In this document: positions 1 through 7,440 of the stretch, piece by piece
How positions within the stretch are numbered: position 1 is the first letter of the stretch
Layout of the letters: each line of letters starts with the position of its first letter
Origin: JAHHUA01 sp036635475
GTDB taxonomy: Bacteria; Bacillota; Clostridia; Oscillospirales; Ruminococcaceae
Assembly (NCBI GenBank): GCA_036635475.1
Contig: JAVWQH010000018.1
Span: 1-45,087 of the forward strand
DNA length: 45,087 bases
Direction: 5' to 3'
Notes under the pieces: model-generated
The model's input: the letters and a program-made list of their open reading frames with translations, nothing else
The model's database searches: none
Told to the model about the DNA's origin: nothing
Program-made: the position numbers and the translations under genes

Positions 1-3
1 GAT

Positions 4-50
4 AACTGCTGTGTTGAGCGAAAGTTCAATACAGCAGTTTTTGCTTTTTG
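4..50 (+). terminator. Rho-independent terminator of a gene left of the window
   Basis: AACTGCTGT (4-12) pairs with ACAGCAGTT (31-39), and the stem extends inward through GTTGA/TCAAT to about 14 bp. A T-rich tract follows on the plus strand. It would end a plus-strand transcript that enters from outside the window. Confidence 0.8.
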
Positions 51-81
51 CAAATGATAAAGGCATTAAATATATTGGGAT

Positions 82-126
82 AAAACAAAAAAGACATCAG
101 CAAAATTTTAGTTTTGCTGATGTCTT
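82..126 (-). terminator. Terminator of rplJ-rplL
   Basis: A hairpin with arms at 91-105 and 112-126 (AAGACATCAGCAAAA and its complement) is followed on the minus strand by a T-rich run. It lies just after the rplL stop, so the operon ends here and rpoB does not follow directly. Confidence 0.85.
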
Positions 127-158
127 TATTAACACTGTATTGATTAAGTAAAATTAAA

Positions 159-530
159 TTACTTAAGTTCAACCTTAGCGCCAGCTTCTTCAAGCTTTGT
201 TTTGATTTCGTCTGCTTCAGTTTTAGAAACAGCTTCTTTAAGAGTCTTAGGAGCATTGTCAACAATTTCCTTAGCTTCTTTAAGACCTAGACCTGTAAGT
301 TCTTTAACAACTTTGATAACGCCCATCTTGCTAGCACCAGCCTCAAGAAGAACAACGTCAAATTCAGTTTTTTCTTCAACAGCAGCAGCAACAGGACCTG
401 CAGCTACCATAACAGGAGCAGCAGCGGAAACACCGAATTCTTCTTCAATTGCCTTAACGAGCTCAGAAAGCTCAAGAACAGTTAGAGTTTTGATTTCTTC
501 AACAAATTTTACTATTTTCTCAGAAGCCAT
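159..530 (-). CDS. rplL: 50S ribosomal protein L7/L12
   Basis: A 123-residue acidic, Ala-rich protein of normal L7/L12 length. Residues 1-30 form the dimerising N-terminal helix region, followed by an Ala/Gly/Val-rich hinge at about 35-52. The C-terminal domain has the conserved FDVVLLEAG, KMGVIKVVKELTGLGLKEAK and VDNAP segments that contact translation factors. The ATG at 528-530 is preceded by GGAGG. It is the last gene of the rplJ-rplL operon and is followed by a terminator. L7/L12 forms the flexible ribosomal stalk with L10 and recruits GTPase factors. Confidence 0.97.
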   Translation of the reverse strand: MASEKIVKFVEEIKTLTVLELSELVKAIEEEFGVSAAAPVMVAAGPVAAAVEEKTEFDVVLLEAGASKMGVIKVVKELTGLGLKEAKEIVDNAPKTLKEAVSKTEADEIKTKLEEAGAKVELK

Positions 531-617
531 AGTAATATACCTCCATAAATTTTATTTTTTTAATATTTTGCGATAAACGCAATTTTATGATTGCAAAACG
601 CAATCGGGTTGCTTAAA

Positions 618-1130
618 TTAAGCAACAACCTCTTCGCTATTTTTTTCAGCAATAGCATTAAGAGCAACAGCAAGTCCTCTGATATTACCGTTAAGAACAC
701 TAAGCAATTGAACAAGAAGTTGTTCTTTGCTTGGAAGCTTAGCAAGTTGTTCAACGCCAGCTTTATCAAGAATCTTGCCCTCGACATAACCAGCTTTTAG
801 AGAAAACTTACCCTTAGAAGCCTCAGCGTACTTATTAAGGATTTTAGCAGCAGCAACAGGGTCATCATGAGAAACAGCAATAGCAGTTGTTCCCTCAAGA
901 ACATCAGTTAGAGCATCAAATCCTGTTTCTTTAGCAGCAAATCTCAAAAGAGTATTTTTAACTACAGTATAATCAATGTTAGCTTCACGAAGCTCCCTAC
1001 GGAGTTTAGTGTCCTCAAGAACGTTGATACCTTTATAGTCAACGATAACGCCTGCAACAGAGCCTTGTAGTTTTGCTTTAATAGCTTCAACTACATCTTG
1101 TTTTTCTTTTAAAACTTTTTCACTTGGCAA
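618..1130 (-). CDS. rplJ: 50S ribosomal protein L10
   Basis: A 170-residue L10 protein. I place the start at a TTG codon (1128-1130) giving MPSEKVLKEKQ, because GGGAGG lies 8 nt upstream and L10 proteins normally begin this way. The longer in-frame reading to 1193 runs through the leader terminator and is unlikely. Visible segments include VDYKGINVLEDTKLRREL and NTLLRFAAKETG of the rRNA-binding domain, and the Ala-rich C-terminal helix that binds L7/L12 dimers. In the family, L10 represses its own operon by binding the mRNA leader, and such a leader is present upstream. Confidence 0.95.
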   Translation of the reverse strand: MPSEKVLKEKQDVVEAIKAKLQGSVAGVIVDYKGINVLEDTKLRRELREANIDYTVVKNTLLRFAAKETGFDALTDVLEGTTAIAVSHDDPVAAAKILNKYAEASKGKFSLKAGYVEGKILDKAGVEQLAKLPSKEQLLVQLLSVLNGNIRGLAVALNAIAEKNSEEVVA

Positions 1131-1306
1131 ATCTTTCACCTCCCAGTAGTTGTATATACTAAAAATGCTCCTCCCGCAAAGCAGAAGAAGCAAAATAAAT
1201 CAAGAAATATGGGAAAAATCACATAATACTCAATATCGCTTCCTCGGCAGGCAGGCTCGAAAGCCATTTCAGTTAATCACACCTGCTGTCTATGGAATAT
1301 GACAGC
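1131..1306 (-). ncRNA. L10 leader (ribosomal protein autoregulatory mRNA leader)
   Basis: On the minus strand the leader carries GACAGCAGGTG (complement at 1280-1290) and, after a short hairpin, CCTGCCGAGG (complement near 1242-1253). These are the two conserved segments of the Firmicute L10 leader kink-turn element. The leader then runs into a terminator hairpin at 1167-1191, just before the TTG start of rplJ. Excess L10 binding here is known to lower expression of rplJL. Confidence 0.85.
1161..1191 (-). terminator. Attenuator terminator inside the L10 leader
   Basis: On the minus strand GCTTCTTCTGC pairs over 11 positions (with several G-U pairs) with GCGGGAGGAGC across a TTT loop. The sequence ATTTTTAG follows. 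It ends about 31 nt before the rplJ start, as expected for the regulated terminator of an L10 leader. Confidence 0.7.
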
Positions 1307-1312
1307 TTAATT

Positions 1313-1341
1313 ATTATATAACAGATATGGAATGATGTCAA
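1313..1341 (-). promoter_or_regulatory. Sigma-A promoter of rplJ-rplL
   Basis: A perfect minus-strand TTGACA (complement at 1336-1341) is followed after exactly 17 nt by a perfect TATAAT (complement at 1313-1318). Transcription would begin near 1306, directly before the L10 leader. Confidence 0.9.
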
Positions 1342-1375
1342 TAGGAAAAACGAATATTATATAAAAAGTTTGGAA

Positions 1376-2767
1376 TTAAAATTGCGGAGTTTCAAAATTA
1401 GGATTTTCAGTGACAGAAACTTCGTCTATTGCCTCACCTTTTCTCACAAGCCTTGCCATAACAACAAATCTTTGGTCATTTCGTTGTCCATAAGCACGAG
1501 TACAGGTGGAAAGTGTCAAAATCTTGTCATTTGCATTAACATCAACATTATAGTTGTGCATACTTTTGGTTTTTGCTTTGGAAATAAGGGATTGCATATA
1601 TGCTGAACCGGCATCAGCCTCAAGATAATTCCATTTTGTTTCAGTGTAAAGTGAAGCAAAAACTTTCCAAACCATTTCCTCAGATTCAGTTGAATAGTAT
1701 ATATAAGGTGTATTTTTCGCAAAATCAAGGTGGTGGAAACTTGTTAGTTGAGCAAACATAATGTCCTGAGGTCTGCCAATATGCGGTTTTGGAGAATAGT
1801 TTGTCCAGTTATGACCGTAGAGAACTGTGTTTTGTGAAATTTGACTTCTTGTACCGAAGTTTGTTGCAGAATCTGCCCAAATAACACCATTTTTGCTGGT
1901 TTCTTTGCTGTAACCTCTCTCATTGTAATAGAGTGAGTCAGGGCCTACAACAACAGGAAAGTCAATATTTGTGTTTGGAATACGCAGCCAACCAATTACA
2001 TCGCTGTTTTTAGTTTTCCAATATGAAATATTTTCTGCGCCAGAAGAACCGAGAGTTTCAAGTGAGTATTTTGGTTCATACGGCTTTTTTTCTGATACAG
2101 CATTAGCTCCGGAAGCCTCGACAGCGGTATCTACACTTGGATTTTCCGGCGATTTATCAGTATTGTCTTTGTCGGTTTTACCTTTATCGGTTTCATCTTT
2201 GTCTGTTTTATCTTTGTCAGTTTTGTCTTTGTCGGTTTCATCTTTGTCAGTTTTATCTTTATCAGTTTTATCCTTGTCTTTTTCGGTGTCAGATGGTTTA
2301 TTTGCCGATGAAACAGGGATAACATTCATTCCACTTATACCTGTTCGCTCTGCTAGAATATCATCTAAGTTTTTGCCTGTTAAAACATTGTATAATGATG
2401 CAGGGGTGGCATTAACAGCATCAATTGCCTCATTATCAGTATCTTTATCCTTAGTGCCATCGTCTTTTTTGTCGTCTTTTTTGTCGTCTTTTGGCTCATC
2501 TTTTGGCTCGTTTTTCTGCTCATCTTTTTTGTCAGGGAGAGCGGGAGGGTTTTCTAATTTATCGTTGGTTGGAGAGTTCGGGGTAGTTTGATTTGCGGGG
2601 ATAGTTATATCCGCAGTTAATTTTCCATAAATAGAAAATGTTGCAACACTGAACGCAACAACACCAATAGCTGCAACTAAAACAATGTAGGGAGTGATGG
2701 GTACATTTTTCTGCTTACGTTTTGGCGCAGAAGTTGGGTTGTGTTTATCATTTCGTATAGTACTCAA
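1376..2767 (-). CDS. Class B sortase with long repetitive stalk
   Basis: A 463-residue membrane-anchored transpeptidase. The start is a TTG (2765-2767) with AGGAGG 7 nt upstream. A short basic cytoplasmic tail is followed by one membrane segment (about 27-50) and a very long hydrophilic stalk. The stalk has KDDKKDDKKDD and TDKDK-type pentapeptide repeats at about residues 161-205. The C-terminal 220 residues are the sortase domain: His319 in YGHN, Cys422 in LSTCT and Arg433 in RFVVMAR form the expected catalytic triad. The FPVVVG and SLYYNERGY segments fit class B. Class B enzymes usually anchor one or a few proteins, but no sorting-signal substrate is visible in this window. The gene stands alone and has no clear terminator. 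Confidence 0.9.
   Translation of the reverse strand: MSTIRNDKHNPTSAPKRKQKNVPITPYIVLVAAIGVVAFSVATFSIYGKLTADITIPANQTTPNSPTNDKLENPPALPDKKDEQKNEPKDEPKDDKKDDKKDDGTKDKDTDNEAIDAVNATPASLYNVLTGKNLDDILAERTGISGMNVIPVSSANKPSDTEKDKDKTDKDKTDKDETDKDKTDKDKTDKDETDKGKTDKDNTDKSPENPSVDTAVEASGANAVSEKKPYEPKYSLETLGSSGAENISYWKTKNSDVIGWLRIPNTNIDFPVVVGPDSLYYNERGYSKETSKNGVIWADSATNFGTRSQISQNTVLYGHNWTNYSPKPHIGRPQDIMFAQLTSFHHLDFAKNTPYIYYSTESEEMVWKVFASLYTETKWNYLEADAGSAYMQSLISKAKTKSMHNYNVDVNANDKILTLSTCTRAYGQRNDQRFVVMARLVRKGEAIDEVSVTENPNFETPQF
2150..2290. repeat. 15-bp tandem repeats coding for TDKDK units in the sortase stalk
   Basis: The plus strand shows repeated TTTGTC(A/G)GTTT and TCATCTTTGTC units with a 15-bp period. 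They encode TDKDK, TDKDE and TDKGK on the minus strand. They are coding, not intergenic, and may vary in copy number by slippage. Confidence 0.75.
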
Positions 2768-2985
2768 GGCTATTCCTCCTGAAGATTGATTAAATTGTAA
2801 TATGTATAATATTATACCATAAATTAACCTGATATATCTACTAAATTTTATTATTTACTATATTTTTTTATATTATGGAATTACAAGAATAAATGTACTA
2901 TAATATATACAAGATTCTAATATATTTGACTAAAACTTTGATAATATAAATAAAAGAGCTTTTAAATATTGGGGGTAAATACTTG

Positions 2986-3522
2986 ATGGAGGAATGTCTG
3001 GAAACAGAAAGATTAATAATTCGTAGTGTCAGAGTTGAAGATGCAGCGATGTTGGCAAAATGGAAATCACAATTTAATTTGCGAGAGATGTCAGTTGGGT
3101 TAAAGACATTAATCAATACCCCAAATCAAAGAAGAGATATCAGAGCAACTTTGCAGCAAGGTGATTTATATTTAATAATAGAAATAAAAAATAGCCAAAC
3201 ACCTATTGGTTACATTCGTCTTGGCTGGTTGGACGATTCACACAATAGATGTTGGCTAAGTTATGGATTAGCTAGTCATTATCGAGAGGGTTATTGCTTT
3301 GAGGCGCTTGACAAATTGCTACACTCTCTTTACAAATATAAATTAATCAACATTATAGATGCCGAAGTTTTCGAGTTCAATATAGCAAGCCAAAAGTTGC
3401 TCATAAAGCTTGGATTTAAGTATACAGGTAAAAGAAGGAACGAGTACTACTACAAGAAAACAAATTGGAGTATTTTTAAATATCAGTTGTCGCCGGAAGA
3501 TGTGGAAAATGGCTTAGAATAA
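2986..3522 (+). CDS. GNAT N-acetyltransferase (RimJ/RimL type)
   Basis: A 178-residue acetyltransferase. The opening ETERLIIRSVRVEDAAML is typical of the RimJ/RimL branch. GYIRLGWLD and the downstream GLASHYREGYCFEALDKLL segment correspond to the acetyl-CoA-binding core, although the usual Q/RxxGxG/A motif is poor. SQKLLIKLGFKYTGKRR is the standard C-terminal strand. GGGGG at 2971-2975 serves as ribosome binding site; the ATG at 2986 is preferred, but the adjacent TTG at 2983 is equally possible by spacing. The substrate is unknown. The gene is monocistronic and converges on the small-protein operon, ending 9 nt inside its last gene. Confidence 0.8.
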   Translation: MEECLETERLIIRSVRVEDAAMLAKWKSQFNLREMSVGLKTLINTPNQRRDIRATLQQGDLYLIIEIKNSQTPIGYIRLGWLDDSHNRCWLSYGLASHYREGYCFEALDKLLHSLYKYKLINIIDAEVFEFNIASQKLLIKLGFKYTGKRRNEYYYKKTNWSIFKYQLSPEDVENGLE

Positions 3523-4017
3523 CAGATATCCCAATGCAAGAAGCAAAGTTTTATCTTCACCCTCATTGGCAAGCAGATAAATTAAAACGATTAGTATGAG
3601 TTTTTCGTTGTCAATTCCGAAACCTTCCAATATAGATGTGATAGATGAGAAAGCTTTTTTTGGAATATCCGTTAGATTTTGAGTGGATTGTGAAAGTCCG
3701 CCATTCAAAAGATTATGTAGAAAATTATTTGTGCTGTTATTTTGTTTTGGTGGGGAAAATCCCGTTGATTGATTAGCAAAGTTTTTATTGGTAAATTCAG
3801 CCGATTGATTTATGTTGTTATCGCTATTTTGATTAATTGGTTTTGCGAATTGCTCATTCAAATTTTGGGGTGGAACAGTGAACGAGCTGTTGTTGGATTG
3901 GTTAAGGCTATAGTCAGCACGTTTTTGCATTTCTTTAACTCTTTTTATAGCCTCTTGCTGCATACGCAAAACATCATCGCCTGAATACCCGATTGAACTA
4001 TTGTCCCATGGCGTCAC
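3514..4017 (-). CDS. Unrecognised Q/N-rich protein with hydrophobic C-terminal tail
   Basis: A 167-residue protein, third in a tightly packed operon. The start is GTG (4015-4017), overlapping the TGA stop of the preceding gene as GTGA, which implies translational coupling; GGCGGT lies 8 nt upstream. A short charged helix (about 14-34) is followed by a low-complexity Asn/Gln/Ser region (about 40-115). The C-terminal 35 residues are hydrophobic: LILIVLIYLLA and LLLALGYLLF separated by an acidic NEGEDK. The tail looks like two short membrane-associated helices with an acidic turn. I have seen similar tails in small clostridial proteins but cannot name a family or function. Confidence 0.75.
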   Translation of the reverse strand: MTPWDNSSIGYSGDDVLRMQQEAIKRVKEMQKRADYSLNQSNNSSFTVPPQNLNEQFAKPINQNSDNNINQSAEFTNKNFANQSTGFSPPKQNNSTNNFLHNLLNGGLSQSTQNLTDIPKKAFSSITSILEGFGIDNEKLILIVLIYLLANEGEDKTLLLALGYLLF

Positions 4018-4541
4018 TTTGCATCACCGCCAAACAGTCCCATTTCCTTAATAACAGGCAAAATTTTGATAAGCTGCATAATCCTTATAGCATCAGTCAC
4101 TTTTTTTTGCCGTTCCTCACTTAAATGGTCTTTTAGTGCCATTAAAAGTTGAGTATTGCTGTCATTTGTGTTCAGCTTTGACAGTACACCTTGAAGTTTA
4201 AAAAGCATACTGGGGTCAAAATTCAGTCCTGCTGAATTATTTTGAGGTGGTGGGGGCTGATTATTTCCCAGTAAACTTGCAAGCATATCAAGTGTGCTTT
4301 GAGATTGGTTTGGCTGTTGGTTTTGATACTGATTTTGGTTTTGGGGAGGTTGCGAAGGATTTTGCTGAGGGTTGAAAAAATTCTGATTGCCTCCCGAATT
4401 ACCGTTTAAATCAAACTGACTGAGAGAATTTTGATTGTTTGTATTACTGCCAAGTCCCAATGAATTTGCTAAGGCTTTTATTTGGTTCATTCCCTCCTCA
4501 CTGTTTAATATTTCGTTAATTTTTGAGGCGATATCGGACAT
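4014..4541 (-). CDS. Unrecognised Q/N-rich protein, second gene of small operon
   Basis: A 175-residue protein. The N-terminal helix (MSDIASKINEILNSEEGMNQIKAL) is followed by a Gln/Asn/Pro-rich stretch (about 40-95) containing NQPPPPQNN. The C-terminal part (about 105-175) is helical, with LLMALKDHLSEERQKKVTDA and IRIMQLIKILPVIKEMGLFGG. The ribosome binding site AGGAGG is supplied by the last codons (Gly-Gly-Lys) of the upstream gene. The gene overlaps the next by 4 nt. No signal peptide or full transmembrane segment is visible, and the function is unknown. The shared layout with its neighbour (helix, Q/N linker, conserved C-terminal block) suggests the products interact. Confidence 0.75.
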   Translation of the reverse strand: MSDIASKINEILNSEEGMNQIKALANSLGLGSNTNNQNSLSQFDLNGNSGGNQNFFNPQQNPSQPPQNQNQYQNQQPNQSQSTLDMLASLLGNNQPPPPQNNSAGLNFDPSMLFKLQGVLSKLNTNDSNTQLLMALKDHLSEERQKKVTDAIRIMQLIKILPVIKEMGLFGGDAK

Positions 4542-4545
4542 TTTT

Positions 4546-4797
4546 CTATTTACCTCCTGACAAACGCTTTAATAATTCTTGAGCTTGAGGAGTGTTTAGC
4601 ATTAGTTCCAGTGCTTTGGGATTGGACATTAACTGATTGATTTTTGCAGCTTGTGCGGGACTCATATTTTTAATGACATCATTCATTTTACCATTTTCAA
4701 GATTTTTCCTCAATTGATTTGGGTCTGTGCCTAACTTTTTACTTGCAATATTAAGTAAATTGTTAAGCTGGTCGGGATTAAGATTAGTATTGTTCAA
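4546..4797 (-). CDS. Small helical protein, first gene of small operon
   Basis: An 83-residue all-helical protein containing LLNIASKKLGTDPNQLRKNL and MSNPKALELMLNTPQAQELL, two halves that resemble each other in helix pattern. The start is TTG (4795-4797) behind GGCGGTGAT. It ends 4 nt before the next gene, and its final Gly-Gly-Lys codons form that gene's Shine-Dalgarno site, so all three genes must be co-expressed. No cysteines, signal peptide or membrane segment are present. I do not recognise the family. Confidence 0.75.
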   Translation of the reverse strand: MNNTNLNPDQLNNLLNIASKKLGTDPNQLRKNLENGKMNDVIKNMSPAQAAKINQLMSNPKALELMLNTPQAQELLKRLSGGK

Positions 4798-4911
4798 AAA
4801 ATCACCGCCTATTTATATTTAATCAATGTATTATATGCTTTTGTTAATGATTTTGTGATATATAGAATAGTATGGTTTAGACAGAAAAAATATGCAAGAT
4901 GGAGGTAGGCT

Positions 4912-5424
4912 ATGAAGATATTAGTAATGTCGGATACACATAATGATTTAGCATCTTGTTTGAGTGTAATTGAGCATAATCTTGCTGAAATTGAAGTTTT
5001 TATCCACCTTGGAGATGGGGTGAATGAGTTCCAACAAGCACAGTTTTTACATAGTGATAAAATATTTATTGCACTTGCGGGAAATTGCGACTGGAGCAGC
5101 GATTTGCCAACTGAAAGAGAAATAAAACTTGAGCATTATAGATTTTTTTTAACTCATGGCAACAATTATAATGTTAAAACAACAACGGGGGATTTGCTGA
5201 GAACTGCAAAGGAAAAAGCGGCTGATATATGCCTTTTCGGACATAGCCATAAAGCGTTTTTTTCTGTTGAAAATGATATTTATATGATTAATCCGGGGAG
5301 CGTGTCACGAGGGTTTCCAAACCAAAATTCATATTGCATAATTAACCTTGAAAATAGTCCTAAGGTTGAGTTTTACAATGCACAAACTTTTGGAAAACTG
5401 TCATTTGATGCCATAAGTCATTGA
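4912..5424 (+). CDS. YfcE/MJ0936-type metallophosphoesterase
   Basis: A 170-residue calcineurin-like phosphoesterase. Its metal-binding motifs occur in order: SDTHND (residues 7-12), HLGDG, GNCD, THGN and GHSH, followed by NPGSVSRG typical of the YfcE branch. These coordinate two metal ions and hydrolyse phosphodiesters; the cellular substrate of the branch is mostly unknown. The ATG has GGAGG upstream. In many Firmicutes this gene follows rdgB, which is not present here. The last 24 bp overlap the convergent gene that ends at 5401. Confidence 0.88.
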   Translation: MKILVMSDTHNDLASCLSVIEHNLAEIEVFIHLGDGVNEFQQAQFLHSDKIFIALAGNCDWSSDLPTEREIKLEHYRFFLTHGNNYNVKTTTGDLLRTAKEKAADICLFGHSHKAFFSVENDIYMINPGSVSRGFPNQNSYCIINLENSPKVEFYNAQTFGKLSFDAISH

Positions 5425-5934
5425 TTGTGTATCCAAAAACAAAGGGAGTTCGGGTGGAGCAAAAGTATAGGAAACAAAAAGTCTTGTGATGAGCATAATA
5501 GCAAAAACCGCTAAGGTTACAACAAAGTTAGATGAGTTTTTGAATATTTCAAAAGTTTTGTAACTTACCCAAAACGCAATCCCAACACCTATGATAAATA
5601 TTGAAATATCAATCCAAGTTATATTTTTTCCGATAATTCCGCTGTATGTGTAAAAAAGCATTAAAATACTCAACATACCCATAATTACACCCAAAGTTTT
5701 TGATACGATAATACCTCTCCAATTATCCGTAAACTGTATCAATTCAAATATTGCATAAGCCATATATGGGAAAAATAAGAGTTTCAAATGTTCCCAAACA
5801 CTCTCGTTGACGGGGGAAAAAACCGCAACAAAAGTATTTTCACCTGACCATTCAAAAGCAAAATGCAATAATGAACCTATAATAGAGGTTAGCACAAAAC
5901 CTAATATTTCATACTTTTTCAGTTTATTTCCCAT
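5401..5934 (-). CDS. Polytopic membrane protein of unknown function (DUF6512-like)
   Basis: A 177-residue protein with about five to six predicted membrane helices. The first loop carries the striking segment FSPVNESVWEHLKLLFFP, which I associate with the DUF6512 group of Firmicute membrane proteins. The ATG is preceded by AAGGAG. The gene converges on and overlaps the phosphoesterase gene by 24 bp. No catalytic residues are obvious beyond the conserved Asn-Glu-Ser-Val-Trp-Glu-His stretch, and no function can be assigned. Confidence 0.75.
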   Translation of the reverse strand: MGNKLKKYEILGFVLTSIIGSLLHFAFEWSGENTFVAVFSPVNESVWEHLKLLFFPYMAYAIFELIQFTDNWRGIIVSKTLGVIMGMLSILMLFYTYSGIIGKNITWIDISIFIIGVGIAFWVSYKTFEIFKNSSNFVVTLAVFAIMLITRLFVSYTFAPPELPLFLDTQSMTYGIK

Positions 5935-6144
5935 AAATCAATCTCCTTATTTTATCAGTAATACAATTGTATGCAACAAAAAAATAAATATAATAGAAAA
6001 GACATTATATTTAAAGTAATCTCATAAAATTTACACAAAAATTAAAAATATTATAGAGTATTTTGTAAATATATGATATACTTCTATTATGTATTAAAAT
6101 CTCAAAATATTTACATATAATTTATTTCTTTTATGGAGGTAAAT

Positions 6145-7188
6145 ATGAGTTTAAAATTACCAACAAAAAAAATACCTAACGATAAAGATGCACCACCAAA
6201 AGCATCTAAACCGCCAAAGCCACCCAAACCACCAAAACCGCCTAAAGTAAAAAAAGTCAAACCGCCGAAAAAAGGCAAGGGCGACAAAGAACAAGCTACT
6301 GCTGACGAAGAGATGGTTGAGGGCAAAAGAGCAAGAAAAAAAATGTCCAAAAAGGCAACAATGGTTACTATTGCTGTTATTGCTTTAGTTGCAATTATTG
6401 TTGTTTGTCTTATTTTGTTTTTGCCCAAATTAAAGGGAAAAACTGATAATAGTTCTTCTCAATCTTCATCTGAACAATCGTCAAGTGACGCAGTCGACAA
6501 AGATAAAGACAAGGATAAAGACAAGGACAAGGATAAGGACAAAGACAAAGATAAAGACAAAAAAGATGAGGAATCTTCCACAGAACAGTTGGTTTCTCCT
6601 GATGGAGTGCCGTTAATACCTGACCCTGACTTTAATTTAATGACAGTTGACGAGGCAAAAGCTATTGTTGAAACGCAGTTTGATACTAAAAAGTACAAAA
6701 TTGCGGTGTTAGAAGAAAAAATAATGATAAGTAATAAAACCTTTTCAGCATTCACACTTTCTGAAAATGGTGAACAGGTTGGACCGCCAATTGCAATAAA
6801 TCGTGAAACAGGAGAATACTTATGTTATTATCCGGAACAAGTTTTCTCACATATAATAGATTTCCCTATTGTTCCTGCATATGCTTCAGGATATAAGTGG
6901 AACGCAAAATTTGAACGTAAAGATGCAAAGGGAAATATTAATTCAATCATCACAACTAAACAGCTTGAAGAGGACGAAATGCAATTTGTTATCTCCACTT
7001 ATGTAGGAAAAGAGTCGGAAACTGTGACAGGTACTGCAAAAGTTCGTGACCACGTTGCTGTTTACACTGATGGAGATTATTTCCGAGTTGAGTTTGTTAT
7101 TTATGATTCCACTGTTATTGTAACTGAAAGCGGAAAGAATAAACATAAGATTAAGGCTACATTCGATGGAACATATGATATTAAATAG
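6145..7188 (+). CDS. Membrane-anchored protein with Pro/Lys tail and DK-repeat stalk
   Basis: A 347-residue protein. The first in-frame ATG at 6133 overlaps the ribosome binding site (ATGGAGG), so I use the ATG at 6145, 5 nt after GGAGG. A cytoplasmic tail (1-68) is rich in PPKP repeats and basic residues. One membrane helix follows (about 70-92), then a Ser-rich spacer and a run of about ten Asp-Lys pairs (about 119-139). The extracellular part (about 145-347) reads as a mixed alpha/beta domain with no cysteines. It contains TVDEAKAIVETQFDTKKYKI and a beta-rich C-terminus of about 100 residues (VTGTAKVRDHVAVYTDGDYF). No enzyme motif is seen. The stalk resembles that of the sortase gene at 1376-2767, suggesting both cross the same envelope. 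Confidence 0.8.
   Translation: MSLKLPTKKIPNDKDAPPKASKPPKPPKPPKPPKVKKVKPPKKGKGDKEQATADEEMVEGKRARKKMSKKATMVTIAVIALVAIIVVCLILFLPKLKGKTDNSSSQSSSEQSSSDAVDKDKDKDKDKDKDKDKDKDKDKKDEESSTEQLVSPDGVPLIPDPDFNLMTVDEAKAIVETQFDTKKYKIAVLEEKIMISNKTFSAFTLSENGEQVGPPIAINRETGEYLCYYPEQVFSHIIDFPIVPAYASGYKWNAKFERKDAKGNINSIITTKQLEEDEMQFVISTYVGKESETVTGTAKVRDHVAVYTDGDYFRVEFVIYDSTVIVTESGKNKHKIKATFDGTYDIK
6499..6561 (+). repeat. GACAARGATAAA microsatellite coding for poly(Asp-Lys)
   Basis: The coding strand consists of alternating GAC/GAT and AAA/AAG codons, a 6-bp period with near 12-bp periodicity, for roughly ten units. Length changes by slippage would stay in frame and alter only the stalk length. Confidence 0.8.
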
Positions 7189-7256
7189 TGGCTGTATACT
7201 AAATGCAGAGGTACTAAAATATTTTAGTTAAGTGAATTAAAATAATTATAAAAAAG

Positions 7257-7331
7257 TAGAGCATAATTTGGGAAAATCTTTTTAAATGGAGTTGTAAACA
7301 GCCATTTAAAGATGACGCAAATTATGCTCTA
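7257..7331. repeat. Nested inverted repeat, possible terminator or small RNA
   Basis: TAGAGCATAATTT (7257-7269) pairs with AAATTATGCTCTA (7319-7331). Inside it TCTTTTTAAATGG (7277-7289) pairs with CCATTTAAAGA (7302-7312) with a two-base bulge. On the minus strand the outer stem is followed by a run of six T. It could end the plus-strand gene or be part of a short structured transcript. Confidence 0.6.
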
Positions 7332-7372
7332 TACTAATTTTACTGAAAACTATTTGTATTGTAAGATAAAAT

Positions 7373-7408
7373 AAAGCAAGTGATTGTTTAATTCATATCA
7401 CTTGCTTT
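7373..7408 (-). terminator. Terminator of the EF-G paralogue
   Basis: AAAGCAAGTGAT (7373-7384) pairs perfectly with ATCACTTGCTTT (7397-7408). T-rich DNA flanks it on both strands, so it may act in both directions. Confidence 0.7.
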
Positions 7409-7440
7409 ATCGTTTTGTTTTAATGGGAAGTTTGAATTTT

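Larger units (their letters stand above)
7189..7440. other. Intergenic region between convergent genes
   Basis: This 252-bp stretch separates the DK-stalk gene and the EF-G paralogue. It contains a nested inverted repeat (7257-7331) and a terminator hairpin (7373-7408). No open reading frame with a ribosome binding site is visible. Confidence 0.5.

Noticed and set aside
202..576. A 124-residue open frame opposite rplL
   Set aside because: It is the antisense of the ribosomal protein gene.
2150..2290. Regular short repeats that might suggest a CRISPR array
   Set aside because: They are contiguous 15-bp coding repeats without spacers, in frame with the sortase gene.
1971..2591. A 206-residue Ser/Leu-rich open frame on the plus strand
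   Set aside because: It is the antisense of the sortase stalk repeats and has no ribosome binding site.
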